NCBI RefSeq assembly: GCF_015221995.1
Contig: NZ_JADFFM010000002.1
Coordinates: 248,001-312,000 of the forward strand
From: Mucilaginibacter boryungensis
Lineage (GTDB): Bacteria; Bacteroidota; Bacteroidia; Sphingobacteriales; Sphingobacteriaceae
Length of the DNA stretch: 64,000 nucleotides
Direction of reading: 5' to 3'
How positions within the stretch are numbered: position 1 is the stretch's first letter; each line of letters starts with the position of its first letter. Both the position numbers and the translations under genes were made by a program. Shown here in pieces: positions 44,181 to 53,748 of the stretch. The notes beneath the pieces are model-generated. The model did no database searches and was not told the DNA's origin. It saw nothing but the letters and a program-made list of their open reading frames with translations.

Positions 44181-46838
44181 ATGACTGCTAAAGAGATACG
44201 CCAGGCTTTTCTTGATTTTTTTGCTGCTAAGGGACATACCATTGTTCCATCGGCCCCTATTGTTATAAAAAACGACCCTACATTAATGTTCACTAACGCG
44301 GGCATGAACCAGTTTAAGGATATTTTTTTAGGTGAAGCGCCTGTGAAGTATCCCCGCGTGGCCGATACCCAGCGTTGCCTGCGCGTAAGTGGCAAGCATA
44401 ACGATTTGGAAGAAGTAGGTATTGATACCTATCACCATACCATGTTCGAAATGCTGGGTAACTGGAGCTTTGGCGATTACTTTAAAAAAGAAGCCATTGA
44501 CTGGAGCTGGGAACTATTGACCCAGGTATATAAGCTACCTAAAGACCGCCTGTATGTGACCTATTTTGAAGGCGACGCCAAAGAAGGTTTAGAAAAGGAT
44601 ACCGAAACGCTGAACCTGTGGAAGCAGTATGTTGCTGAAGACCATATCATCCCGGGAAATAAAAAAGATAACTTTTGGGAAATGGGCGAAACCGGCCCCT
44701 GCGGACCGTGTTCGGAGATCCACTTCGACAGTCGCCCGGATAACGAGCGCGCTGAAGTAGATGGCGCTACCTTAGTAAACGCCGACCACGACCAGGTAAT
44801 TGAGATATGGAATAACGTGTTTATGCAGTTTAACCGGGTGAAAGACGGTTCGCTGCACCCGCTGCCGGCCAAACATGTGGATACAGGTATGGGTTTCGAG
44901 CGTTTGGTGCGGGTGCTGCAAGGCAAGACATCAAACTATGATACCGACGTTTTCCAGGGATTGATACAGTTTATTGCCGATAAAAGCGGTAAGAAATATA
45001 ATAGCGCGGCCAAACCCGGCGATGCCGATTGGAACGCTGCTGTGGCCATGCGTGTACTGGCCGACCATATCCGTGCCATCAGCTTTGCTATTGCAGATGG
45101 GCAACTACCTGCCAGTAACAAAGCCGGTTATGTTATCCGCCGTATCCTGCGCCGGGCTATTCGTTATAGCTACCAAACCCTGGGCTTTAAAGAACCTTTC
45201 TTTAACGAGTTAGTGCCCTTATTAGCAGAACAGTTTAAAGGAGTATTTGATGAATTGTACTCTCAAAAAGATTTTGTGCAGAAGGTGATTAAGGAAGAGG
45301 AAGTTTCCTTTTTGAAGACGTTGGCACAAGGCATAATTTATTTAGAAAATAATATAGTTGGAGAACAGGTTTGGAATAAAGAAAATAAGAACATATTTCC
45401 CGGAAAGCTTGCATTTGAACTATCCGACACATATGGCTTCCCAATAGATTTAACAGAACTAATGACTCGGGAAAAAGGCTGGACTGTTGATATGGCCGGC
45501 TATGAGGCCGCGCTTCAAGAACAAAAAACCCGCTCCCGCGCTGCTACTGCTATTGATACCGGTGACTGGACAGTTTTAAAGAACGATGACAGCGTAGAAT
45601 TTACCGGGTACGATGAAACCGAAAGCATCGCGCATATTATAAAATACCGCAAGGTAACCGCTAAGGGTAAGGAACAATACCAGATCGTTTTGGATAAAAC
45701 ACCTTTCTATGCTGAGAGCGGCGGCCAGGTGGGCGATACCGGCGAACTGGTTTTCCCCGATGGCGAGGTGATCCATATTACGGATACCAAAAAAGAGAAC
45801 GGGCTGATCGTCCACTTTGCGGATAGTCTGCCTAAGAACCCCAATGATGCGTTGACTGCTATTGTTGATGCGGAACGCCGCCATAATATTGAAGGTAACC
45901 ACAGCGCCACGCACCTGCTGCATGCCGCCATGAAACAAGTGTTGGGTTCGCACGTCAACCAAAAAGGTTCGTTAGTGAATGGCGAATACCTGCGTTTTGA
46001 CTTTTCGCACTTTAGCAAAGTAACCGACGAGGAGATCGCGCAGATCGAGGCCATCGTTAATCAAAAGGTGCGCGAGAACATCCAGTTGAAGGAGGAACGC
46101 AGTGTGGCTTATCAAACTGCCATAGCCAGCGGTGTAACTGCTTTGTTTGGTGAGAAGTATGGCGAATATGTACGTGTAATTACCTTCGATGATAACTTTA
46201 GCAAGGAGCTTTGCGGCGGTACGCACGTTAAGGCTACCGGCCAAATTGGTTTCTTTAAAATAGTAGCCGAAAGCGCTGTTGCTGCCGGCGTGCGCCGTAT
46301 TGAAGCCATTACCGGCATTGCCGCGCAGACTTATATAAACGATCAGAACGCACTGATACACCAGTTGAAAGAGTTACTGAAAAATCCAAAGGACATCGCC
46401 AAAAGCGTTGAAACCCTGTTGGAAGAAAATACCCGCCTGAAAAAAGAGATCGAAAAATCGGTACTGGAGAAATCAGCCGGCTTAAAGAACGAATTAGCGG
46501 CTAAGGCTGAAAATATTAACGGTATTAACTTTATAGCCCAGCGCGTTTCCCTGCCCAATGCTGATGCGGTGAAGAACCTGGCCTACCAGGTGAAAGACAT
46601 CGTGGAAAACCTGTTTATGGTGCTGGCTACCGAAATTGACGGCAAACCTGGCCTAACCGTAATGGTATCTGAAAACCTGGTGAAAGAAAAAGGCCTGAAC
46701 GCCGGCAACATCGTGCGCGAACTGGCTAAAGAGATACAGGGCGGCGGCGGCGGTCAGCCATTTTTTGCTACCGCCGGCGGTAAGGATGCAAGTGGCTTGG
46801 ATAGGGCGCTGGAAAAGGCGAGGTTAGTGATTAGTTAA
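44181..46838 (+). CDS. alaS: Alanyl-tRNA synthetase
   Basis: 885 residues, full length for the family. The class II catalytic core includes TNAGMNQFKDIFLG, CLRVSGKHNDLEEVG and GPCGPCSEIHFD. The editing domain has the HxxxH zinc site GNHSATHLLHAAMK and CGGTHVKATGQIGFF. The C-terminal C-Ala domain ends in GGGGGQPFFATAGGKD. It charges tRNA-Ala and clears Ser/Gly mischarging. A stretch of about 150 nt (45330-45475) is visibly richer in A/T at third positions than the rest of the gene. Confidence 0.97.
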   Translation: MTAKEIRQAFLDFFAAKGHTIVPSAPIVIKNDPTLMFTNAGMNQFKDIFLGEAPVKYPRVADTQRCLRVSGKHNDLEEVGIDTYHHTMFEMLGNWSFGDYFKKEAIDWSWELLTQVYKLPKDRLYVTYFEGDAKEGLEKDTETLNLWKQYVAEDHIIPGNKKDNFWEMGETGPCGPCSEIHFDSRPDNERAEVDGATLVNADHDQVIEIWNNVFMQFNRVKDGSLHPLPAKHVDTGMGFERLVRVLQGKTSNYDTDVFQGLIQFIADKSGKKYNSAAKPGDADWNAAVAMRVLADHIRAISFAIADGQLPASNKAGYVIRRILRRAIRYSYQTLGFKEPFFNELVPLLAEQFKGVFDELYSQKDFVQKVIKEEEVSFLKTLAQGIIYLENNIVGEQVWNKENKNIFPGKLAFELSDTYGFPIDLTELMTREKGWTVDMAGYEAALQEQKTRSRAATAIDTGDWTVLKNDDSVEFTGYDETESIAHIIKYRKVTAKGKEQYQIVLDKTPFYAESGGQVGDTGELVFPDGEVIHITDTKKENGLIVHFADSLPKNPNDALTAIVDAERRHNIEGNHSATHLLHAAMKQVLGSHVNQKGSLVNGEYLRFDFSHFSKVTDEEIAQIEAIVNQKVRENIQLKEERSVAYQTAIASGVTALFGEKYGEYVRVITFDDNFSKELCGGTHVKATGQIGFFKIVAESAVAAGVRRIEAITGIAAQTYINDQNALIHQLKELLKNPKDIAKSVETLLEENTRLKKEIEKSVLEKSAGLKNELAAKAENINGINFIAQRVSLPNADAVKNLAYQVKDIVENLFMVLATEIDGKPGLTVMVSENLVKEKGLNAGNIVRELAKEIQGGGGGQPFFATAGGKDASGLDRALEKARLVIS

Positions 46839-47041
46839 ATTAAGGTCAAGCGCTCGTCATCGCTCATGCGTGTTAGGATATCTTTATGCACCATCAACCT
46901 GCGCCTAAATTCTATAAACAATTCCTAACAATTGTTTAAACCGCCGTAAACTACTCCCTAAAAATGGAAGATATCTGATAAAACCCCTTAAAAATCAATA
47001 TTTAACATTAAAAAAGTTTTTATTAGCCAAAAATATATTCT

Positions 47042-47049
47042 TACCTTTG
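47042..47049 (+). promoter_or_regulatory. rpsA: Promoter -7 box of rpsA
   Basis: TACCTTTG about 40 nt upstream of ATG 47089, with GTTTT 21-22 nt further upstream as an imperfect -33 element. Confidence 0.55.
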
Positions 47050-47052
47050 CAG

Positions 47053-47078
47053 TCCCAATTAGGTTGGGAAAAGGAGAT
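47053..47078 (+). promoter_or_regulatory. rpsA: rpsA 5' leader hairpin and Shine-Dalgarno
   Basis: Stem TCCCAA (47053-47058) / TTGGGA (47064-47069) with a TTAGG loop, directly followed by AAAAGGAG. The AGGAG is one of the few clear Shine-Dalgarno sequences in the window. The hairpin ends right at the purine tract, so it could tune ribosome access. Confidence 0.5.
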
Positions 47079-47088
47079 AAATTAATTA

Positions 47089-49038
47089 ATGGCAAAAAAA
47101 CAAGAAGTAGAAAACGAATTAAAAGCAAAAGAGGCTGAACTGGATACAGTTACAGCTACTGCACCTGAAGAAAAGATCGAATCAGAAGCTGATTCACTTT
47201 CGATTGACGAGATCAAAGCTACGATCACCACTTCAAACCAGGATTTTGACTGGGACGCTGACGACAAAAAGTTTGGCAATTACAGCGCTGCTGACCGTGA
47301 AAAGTTAGAAGCAATGTACGATGTTACCTTCAACTCTATTAACCAGGGTGAAATTATTGAAGGTATTGTTGTAAACATCAACAACAAAGACGTGGTATTA
47401 AACATCGGTTTCAAATCTGATGGTATGGTATCATTATCTGAATTCCGCGATACGCCAGATCTGAAGATCGGTGATAAAGTGGATGTTTTTGTTGAATCAC
47501 AGGAAGATGCTAACGGTCAGTTAGTACTTTCACGCAAGCGTGCTAAAACACAAAAATCATGGGAGCGCATTAATTCGGCTCTTGATAACGACGAGATCAT
47601 CACAGGCTTTGTTAAGAGCCGTACTAAAGGTGGCTTGATCGTTGATATAATGGGCGTTGAAGCCTTTTTACCAGGTTCACAGATCGATATCAAACCTATC
47701 CGCGATTACGATGTGTACGTTGGTAAAACAATGGAATTCAAAGTTGTTAAGATTAACCACGAGTTTAAAAACGTTGTGGTATCGCACAAAGTGCTTATCG
47801 AAGACGATTTGGAAAACCAAAAAACTGAAATTGTGGCCAAACTTGAAAAAGGCCAGGTATTGGAAGGTACCGTTAAAAACATTACCGACTTTGGTGTATT
47901 TATTGACCTTGGTGGTGTTGATGGTTTACTGCACATTACAGATATATCATGGGGCCGTATCGAGCATCCGCGTGAAGTATTGGCGTTGGATCAGAAGATC
48001 AACGTTGTGGTACTTGACTTTGATGACGAGAAAAAACGTATTGCCCTTGGTTTAAAACAACTTACCCCACACCCTTGGCAGTCGCTTGATCCTGAATTGA
48101 CTATCGGCAGCAAAGTAAAAGGTAAAATTGTTACCGTTGCAGATTATGGCGCATTCCTTGAAATCATCCCGGGTGTTGAAGGCCTGATCCACGTATCAGA
48201 AATGTCATGGTCTCAAAACTTACGTAACCCTCAGGAATTCCTGAAAGTGGGCGACGAGATTGAAGCACAAGTGTTAACACTTGACCGCGACGAACGCAAA
48301 ATGAGCTTGGGTATTAAACAATTAACCCCTGATCCATGGCAAAATGCTGCTGCACGCTATGCAGTTGGCACCCAGCACGTTGCTACAGTTAAAAACATGA
48401 CCAACTTTGGTGTGTTTGTTGAACTGGAAGACGGCATTGACGGTTTGATCCACATCAGCGACCTTTCATGGTCTAAAAAAGTAAATCACCCTAACGAATT
48501 TACTAAAGTTGGTGAAAAATTAGACGTGATTGTTTTAGAACTGGATGTTGAAAACCGCAAGCTTAGCTTAGGCCACAAACAACTGGAAGAAAACCCTTGG
48601 GATACTTTCGAAACCATCTTTGGTGTAGATTCAGTTCACGAAGGTACTGTGTTGAAAGTAACCGATAAAGGCGCCATTGTTGCCCTTCCATACGGTGTTG
48701 AAGGCTTCGCACCAACCAAACACCTGGTTAAAGAGGACGGCAAAGCTTTGAAAGCTGAGGAAACTGCTGAATTCAAGATCATTGAGTTTAACAAAGAGAA
48801 CAAACGCATTGTTATTTCACACTCACGTATTTGGGAAGACCAACGTACTGAAGCAAGGGTTACCGACTTTGAAAACCGTAAAAAAGAAGCGAAAGCAACT
48901 ACAAGCGCGGTGAAAAAAGTTAAAGAATCGGTTGAAAAATCGACCTTGGGTGACTTAAGCGTGTTAGCACAGCTGAAAGAACAAATGGAAGGTGCTGAAA
49001 ACAAGGCTAAAAAAACCAAGACTGAAGAGTCTAAATAG
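47089..49038 (+). CDS. rpsA: Ribosomal protein S1
   Basis: 649 residues. An acidic N-terminus (1-75) is followed by six S1/OB domains: the repeats start near GEIIEGIVVNINNKDVVLN, DEIITGFVKSRTKGGLIVD, GQVLEGTVKNITDFGVFID, GSKVKGKIVTVADYGAFLE, TQHVATVKNMTNFGVFVELE and DSVHEGTVLKVTDKGAIVAL. Lys-rich tail. Strong codon bias (uniform AAA, GGT, GTT, CGT use) fits high expression. In this phylum S1 matters for initiation because most mRNAs lack a Shine-Dalgarno sequence. Ends at a strong terminator. Confidence 0.96.
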   Translation: MAKKQEVENELKAKEAELDTVTATAPEEKIESEADSLSIDEIKATITTSNQDFDWDADDKKFGNYSAADREKLEAMYDVTFNSINQGEIIEGIVVNINNKDVVLNIGFKSDGMVSLSEFRDTPDLKIGDKVDVFVESQEDANGQLVLSRKRAKTQKSWERINSALDNDEIITGFVKSRTKGGLIVDIMGVEAFLPGSQIDIKPIRDYDVYVGKTMEFKVVKINHEFKNVVVSHKVLIEDDLENQKTEIVAKLEKGQVLEGTVKNITDFGVFIDLGGVDGLLHITDISWGRIEHPREVLALDQKINVVVLDFDDEKKRIALGLKQLTPHPWQSLDPELTIGSKVKGKIVTVADYGAFLEIIPGVEGLIHVSEMSWSQNLRNPQEFLKVGDEIEAQVLTLDRDERKMSLGIKQLTPDPWQNAAARYAVGTQHVATVKNMTNFGVFVELEDGIDGLIHISDLSWSKKVNHPNEFTKVGEKLDVIVLELDVENRKLSLGHKQLEENPWDTFETIFGVDSVHEGTVLKVTDKGAIVALPYGVEGFAPTKHLVKEDGKALKAEETAEFKIIEFNKENKRIVISHSRIWEDQRTEARVTDFENRKKEAKATTSAVKKVKESVEKSTLGDLSVLAQLKEQMEGAENKAKKTKTEESK

Positions 49039-49061
49039 TCATTAATTTAAATCCTTTATAT

Positions 49062-49093
49062 AAGGCCTCCCGATAAATCGGGAGGCCTTTTTT
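49062..49093 (+). terminator. Intrinsic terminator after rpsA
   Basis: 13-bp stem AAGGCCTCCCGAT / ATCGGGAGGCCTT (49062-49089) with a T run behind. Confidence 0.92.
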
Positions 49094-49192
49094 TGTTGGA
49101 TCAAATTACAATTTTAATAAATAAGTAAATAGTACCACAAAAGATAAAAAACCTACCCGTAATTGCTGGTAGATTGGTGGTATATTTACACT

Positions 49193-50071
49193 ATGAATAA
49201 AGCGAAGTTTCCGGTTTACGATATTTCATCGATATCTAATTTTACAAAAGACGATATCATGATCAGCCGCTTCGCACCTTATTTAGCTGTCCATAAAAAT
49301 TTATTGCTGCCGCATAAGCACGATTTTTATCATTTAGTACTATTCACTACTGGGGCAGGCAGTCACGTTATCGATTTTCAAAGCTTTCCTGTAAACCCGT
49401 ATCAGATTTACTTTATGGTACCCGGCCAGGTGCATAGCTGGAACTTTAAAGGACCAGTTGATGGGTATGTGATCAATTTCTCGGTATCTTTCTTTAATTC
49501 ATTCTTACACCATGCGGATTACCTGTCCCAGTTTGCGTTTTTCGATGGCATAAGTACAGACCAGGTCATCGATATACCTGAGAATGCCCAAAACAGGGTA
49601 GGCAATTTATTTGAACAGCTTATCGCAGAAAGTGAAAGTCCCGGGCGTATGGGGGCCGATATGGTACGCGTGCTAATGCTGGAGTTATTTATTACCATTA
49701 GCCGCTTGCAAAACGAAAAGCCGATGACCGAACTTTTATCCTATAACTATACGCTGCTAAAAAACTTCCAGCAATTGATTGATAAAAACTTCACCAAATT
49801 AAGGATGCCACATGAATATGCTGCCATGCTTTATATAACGCCCAACCATTTAAACGCGCTTTGTAACGATGTGTTAGGCATTTCAGCGGGAGAAGTTATC
49901 CGCAGAAGGGTGACACTGGAAGCCAAACGCTTACTGATCAATTTCAAGCTCAGTATCACCGAAATTGCAAGGCAGCTTAATTTTCAGGACAACTCCTATT
50001 TTACCAAATTTTTTAAAAAACAGGAAGGCCTTGCCCCTGAAGAATTTAGAAAGAGTTTAAAACAAGAATAA
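49193..50071 (+). CDS. AraC-family transcriptional regulator
   Basis: 292 residues from ATG 49193 (MNKAKFPVYDIS); the frame is open ten codons further upstream but that part is untypical. An N-terminal cupin sensor domain (HKHDFYHLVLFTTGAGSHVI, FMVPGQVHSWNF) precedes an AraC DNA-binding domain with two helix-turn-helix units, ending in KLSITEIARQLNFQ-type sequence and YFTKFFKKQEGLAPEEFRK. The effector is unknown. A near-consensus TATATTTA lies four nt before the start. The next gene, DUF983, begins 1 nt after the stop codon. Confidence 0.88.
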   Translation: MNKAKFPVYDISSISNFTKDDIMISRFAPYLAVHKNLLLPHKHDFYHLVLFTTGAGSHVIDFQSFPVNPYQIYFMVPGQVHSWNFKGPVDGYVINFSVSFFNSFLHHADYLSQFAFFDGISTDQVIDIPENAQNRVGNLFEQLIAESESPGRMGADMVRVLMLELFITISRLQNEKPMTELLSYNYTLLKNFQQLIDKNFTKLRMPHEYAAMLYITPNHLNALCNDVLGISAGEVIRRRVTLEAKRLLINFKLSITEIARQLNFQDNSYFTKFFKKQEGLAPEEFRKSLKQE

Positions 50072-50072
50072 T

Positions 50073-50555
50073 ATGAAAACCATAATATTAGCAACCACTA
50101 ACTTAAATACAACCAGCCTTAAACCCGAAAGTGCTGCCTATATCCCTTCAGCATTTAAAGCTGCGTTACATGGCAAATGCCCAAAATGTCGCACAGGTAA
50201 TATGTTTGGAAGCAGTCCTTTTAATGTATTTGGGCAAAAAATGAACGAAGATTGCCCTCATTGTAATTTTCATTTTGAAATTGAGCCAGGCTTTTTTTAT
50301 GTGGCCATGTTTGTTAGCTATGCCATTAATGTGGCTATTATGGTTAGTTTTGCGGTAGCTACCTATATATTAACCGGGAGCGAAAACCCATGGTGGTATG
50401 TAGTGGCCACACTGCTTCCCGCCGTGCTTTTTTCGCCATTCACTTTCCGTTACTCACGCGTTATATTGTTATACTGGCTAACGCCCGGTATTCATTTTGA
50501 TCCCCGCCGGGTTAAAAAAGCTAAAGTAGCACCAGATGATTTTAGGGTGGATTAA
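50073..50555 (+). CDS. DUF983 family membrane protein (paralogue 2)
   Basis: 160 residues. An N-terminal extension (1-30) precedes HGKCPKCRTGNMFG, EDCPHCNFHFEIEPGFFYVA and two membrane helices. The order of motifs is the same as in the copy at 19540-19947, including FEIEPG.FY.AM.VSYA.NVA. Two CxxC pairs suggest zinc binding. It forms an operon with the AraC regulator rather than with oxidase genes, so this copy may be regulated differently. Confidence 0.85.
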   Translation: MKTIILATTNLNTTSLKPESAAYIPSAFKAALHGKCPKCRTGNMFGSSPFNVFGQKMNEDCPHCNFHFEIEPGFFYVAMFVSYAINVAIMVSFAVATYILTGSENPWWYVVATLLPAVLFSPFTFRYSRVILLYWLTPGIHFDPRRVKKAKVAPDDFRVD

Positions 50556-50731
50556 TAAATATAAATATAGCCTGCTATATTATGGTTATAATTGGCAATA
50601 ACAACATAATTCTGTATATCAAGTTATTATCATTATATTTAAACCTTTTATAATACAAGGCCGTATACAAATAATATTATTTTATAGGATATTATTTGCA
50701 ATTTTGATATAACCATTAACCCTAAAAAATT

Positions 50732-51841
50732 ATGACAAGCTTAAACTCTAAAACTTTAAAGGTATTTGGGCTGCTGCTATTATTTTTAACCGCAGCAAGT
50801 TCATGTAAAAACAACGATGTTATTAATCCTGTCACTCCAACGTCTACGTTAACAGGTACAATTGATGGCAAAACACTGGATATAAGCCAGGCAGCAATTT
50901 CATCCACGTTTTTCAGCACCGCCGGCGATAACGTTAGCGCCCTGCAAACTACCGCAGTTGCCGATGCAGGCGCAAGTTCGCTTACCTTTTATATACCCGA
51001 CATTAGTGTTGCCGATAATACCATTACACCAAAACTCGGCACTTCGTCAAATCCGGGCAATGCCAATCTTAAAGTACAGGGGGCAGGCGCCACTACTACT
51101 GTCACACAGGTTTACGTATCATATAAAACGGGCGGCAATACTTATTATGCAATTTCAGGCACAGTAACTGTTACAACCGATAATACCAAGGTTACGGTTA
51201 AATGGAACCTTACCTTTACCGATGCAACCGGCCGTACATTTACATCAACCGGCAGCTTTATTATTTACAACTACAAAGCTGTTACCAAACCCAAAACTGA
51301 AATTACCGACCCTACCCCGGTAGCTGCAAGACCAACAATTGATAATATTGCCTCAAACTTTGGCGCTGCAGGCGACTCAGTTGTTATTGCGGGAACAAAT
51401 TTCAGTACTACTTTAACAGATAACATTGTTAAATTCAACGGTGTTGCGGCAACAGTAAAATCGGCCACAGCTACCAAACTGGTGGTTACTGTACCTTCAA
51501 CCGGTTCTACTGGTGCTGTAAGTGTTAAAGTAAAAAACAGCGAAACTACTACAGGCCCGATATTTACTTATGTTGCGTCACCAATTATTAGTGGTGTTAC
51601 CCCGTTAAGCGGTAAGGCGGGTGCGGTAATGACTATTATAGGTAATAACTTCAGCACTGTTTTAACAGATGATGTAGTTACCATAAATGGCACAGCCGCC
51701 GTAGTACTTACCTCGTCGGTTGATAGAATGACAGTAACGGTACCTCAAGGCGTAACTACAGGGCAAGTTGTTGTGAAGATACGTGGCAAAGTTGCGACTG
51801 TTACCCCAGGTATTAGTACCTTATTCACGGTAACGCTTTAA
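50732..51841 (+). CDS. Lipoprotein with two IPT/TIG domains
   Basis: 369 residues. Lipobox LTAASSC (signal about 1-25). A beta-rich N-terminal domain (about 35-185, DUF6252-like in appearance) is followed by two immunoglobulin-like IPT/TIG repeats: PTIDNIASNFGAAGDSVVI...GTNFS and PIISGVTPLSGKAGAVMTI...GNNFS, the second ending at the C-terminus. In Bacteroidota such lipoproteins are usually surface-exposed glycan- or protein-binding factors (SusE/F-like architecture), but no SusC/D pair is present here. Monocistronic. Confidence 0.82.
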   Translation: MTSLNSKTLKVFGLLLLFLTAASSCKNNDVINPVTPTSTLTGTIDGKTLDISQAAISSTFFSTAGDNVSALQTTAVADAGASSLTFYIPDISVADNTITPKLGTSSNPGNANLKVQGAGATTTVTQVYVSYKTGGNTYYAISGTVTVTTDNTKVTVKWNLTFTDATGRTFTSTGSFIIYNYKAVTKPKTEITDPTPVAARPTIDNIASNFGAAGDSVVIAGTNFSTTLTDNIVKFNGVAATVKSATATKLVVTVPSTGSTGAVSVKVKNSETTTGPIFTYVASPIISGVTPLSGKAGAVMTIIGNNFSTVLTDDVVTINGTAAVVLTSSVDRMTVTVPQGVTTGQVVVKIRGKVATVTPGISTLFTVTL

Positions 51842-51874
51842 TACAGCTATAGCTACTCATACTATAAAACAAAG

Positions 51875-51903
51875 ACGTCTCCCTTATACCGGGAGACGTT
51901 TTT
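51875..51903 (+). terminator. Terminator after the IPT/TIG gene
   Basis: Stem ACGTCTCCC (51875-51883) / GGGAGACGT (51891-51899), then a T run. It lies in the convergent gap to the next gene. Confidence 0.85.
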
Positions 51904-52270
51904 ATTTTTCTTCAGCATAAGCCATGGCCATATAGCTTAGTACCTCCTCGTTTATATCATCCGGAAAGTACATCCTGAAATGGTGATTAAATTGATTTTG
52001 ATCAGGAACTTGTGCTATCTTTTGAAAGCACAGGTTATCAGGATATTCTTGTTTAAACGGAAACACCACATGCACAAAATTTTTACCCAATTGCGTAATC
52101 CAGGCAATGCGCTTATTGCTGTTAGATATGCCTATCATGGTTTTTGTCGGTTCTACAATAATATCGCCGAGATTGTTAAAATGGGTAATAAAATAATTGA
52201 ACAGCATCAATGTTTGCTCACTTTTGCCTGCTAAAAATTCAGCTAATTGTTTTTCTTCTCCGGGTATCAC
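51902..52270 (-). CDS. DUF5655-like small protein
   Basis: 122 residues from GTG 52270 (MIPGEEKQLAEFLAGKS); an ATG does not occur before the conserved part. The sequence VEPTKTMIGISNSNKRIAWI followed by TQLGKNFVHVVFPF resembles the DUF5655/YdhG-like fold. Cytoplasmic, function unknown. A hairpin terminator lies upstream, so it is not part of the DUF3570 operon. Confidence 0.65.
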   Translation of the reverse strand: MIPGEEKQLAEFLAGKSEQTLMLFNYFITHFNNLGDIIVEPTKTMIGISNSNKRIAWITQLGKNFVHVVFPFKQEYPDNLCFQKIAQVPDQNQFNHHFRMYFPDDINEEVLSYMAMAYAEEK

Positions 52271-52370
52271 TACTTACTTAATGTAATTTACAATTTCGTT
52301 ATTAAGCGATGTACTTATTCGCGTTTTACGAATTTATGGGAATTAATTGGCTTGCACTTTACCTACAATA

Positions 52371-52407
52371 AAAAAGCCGTCCTATATTTATTATAGAACG
52401 GCTTTTT
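52371..52407 (-). terminator. Terminator of the Trx-ApbE-DUF4266-DUF3570 operon
   Basis: AAAAAGCCGT (52371-52380) / ACGGCTTTTT (52398-52407), with extra inner pairing (CTATA/TATAG). It lies 12 nt after the DUF3570 stop codon. Confidence 0.85.
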
Positions 52408-52419
52408 GTTTGCCTTATG

Positions 52420-53733
52420 TTATTTAAACCCAAGTGCCACGGAAATTACATCCGAGGCCAAATTTGTAGTTTGGGTATAATGCCCATAACGCAATTCAAT
52501 ATCATGCAGATGCTGCCAGCCACCCACACCTTTGGGAGGAGCTAACCTGATACCAGCGCCAAAAAAGTTACTGTTAAACGCGGCTAACTCATAATTGCTG
52601 GAGAAATAAGTTGCTGTTGGCGGGGTAGCTTTATAAGGTGCAAAATACTTAGCAGCAGTTTGAGTATAATACCGGTAAAAAGGGGATATCGAAAAGAATG
52701 GTGATACCTTATATGCAATCTCGATATTAGCGGTATTTGAACGGGTATCCCAGCTATCGGTATAGTAACGATAGTAGGTGCGCAAAATGATATTATCACC
52801 GGCAAAATAATTTAGCCTGAAACCTAAGGGAAGTTTAAAGCGCGATGATGGCAGCCTTTCAATAGTATCCTTGCCATTATTAAAGTACACGCGGTGGTAA
52901 GGCAAGCTTAAAAAGCCGGTCTGCTGAACCACATCACCCAATAATGAAACTTGTAACCTTGAATTAATGATCTGGTTCCACGCGAAAGAAGCGGTATAAG
53001 TATTACGCGGACTGGTTGCAAGGCTTGATTCTGAACTACGTTTGCCATTTACAGATAATACGCGGTTACCGCTGGCCGTAGTAATATAGGTAGAGCCTGC
53101 AGGTGCCGGCGGGCTTAAAGCTGTTACCAACTCAGATGGATAGATCATTACTACCTTATCCAAATAAGCCTGGAATTTAGCACTAAACTCACCCGTGCGG
53201 TCTTTAGTTTTTAATGAAAAGTGCATATCCGCACCAAATGACTTATAATTATACTCGCCCGAATAGTAACTACCCAATCCAAAGCTTGTGCCTTTGGCCT
53301 GGTTTTCGGTAGTCCAGTCTAACGATGGATAAACGCGGCTACCATCCTGTTTACCCTGACCTGTTGTGGTGACATAGGCCGATGATGCCGAGGTATGATG
53401 ATCTAACCCCATACCTACATTTAAGGTATTCTTGTTAGTGTTGCCCCACCAAACCAGGTTTATATTCAAACCGTTAGAAATATCAGATACCTTTTGGGTA
53501 CCGATACCGCCGGTTATAGCCGAGTGTTCGCCAGTTTGGTCGTAATAACTGGAGACTAAATTTATTTCATCAATTTTTAATTGCCTGCTTTCGTAATTGG
53601 TAGTGTCGGCTTTAGCTGGCGCGCTAACTGTAAATGTCGGCTTGGTAACATTAACGCTGCTTTTTAGCTGGGCATAGGCGTTAACGCGGCATAGAAATGC
53701 AAAACCCAGTGCAGATAAATATACTTTTTTCAT
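52420..53733 (-). CDS. DUF3570 outer-membrane beta-barrel-like protein
   Basis: 437 residues. Signal peptide (about 1-21, ...VNAYAQ) and then a run of amphipathic beta strands with aromatic ends, finishing with VISVALGFK, as in outer-membrane barrels. LKIDEINLVSSYYDQTGEHS and LNVGMGLDHHTSASS match DUF3570. It is the last gene of a four-gene operon (thioredoxin, ApbE, DUF4266, DUF3570) that recurs in several phyla. Function unknown. Confidence 0.88.
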   Translation of the reverse strand: MKKVYLSALGFAFLCRVNAYAQLKSSVNVTKPTFTVSAPAKADTTNYESRQLKIDEINLVSSYYDQTGEHSAITGGIGTQKVSDISNGLNINLVWWGNTNKNTLNVGMGLDHHTSASSAYVTTTGQGKQDGSRVYPSLDWTTENQAKGTSFGLGSYYSGEYNYKSFGADMHFSLKTKDRTGEFSAKFQAYLDKVVMIYPSELVTALSPPAPAGSTYITTASGNRVLSVNGKRSSESSLATSPRNTYTASFAWNQIINSRLQVSLLGDVVQQTGFLSLPYHRVYFNNGKDTIERLPSSRFKLPLGFRLNYFAGDNIILRTYYRYYTDSWDTRSNTANIEIAYKVSPFFSISPFYRYYTQTAAKYFAPYKATPPTATYFSSNYELAAFNSNFFGAGIRLAPPKGVGGWQHLHDIELRYGHYTQTTNLASDVISVALGFK

Positions 53734-53748
53734 AATTCTGCTCCAATG

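Noticed and set aside
45576..46361. Several antisense frames of 115-129 codons in alaS
   Set aside because: Shadow frames of alaS; they overlap each other and have no recognisable domains.
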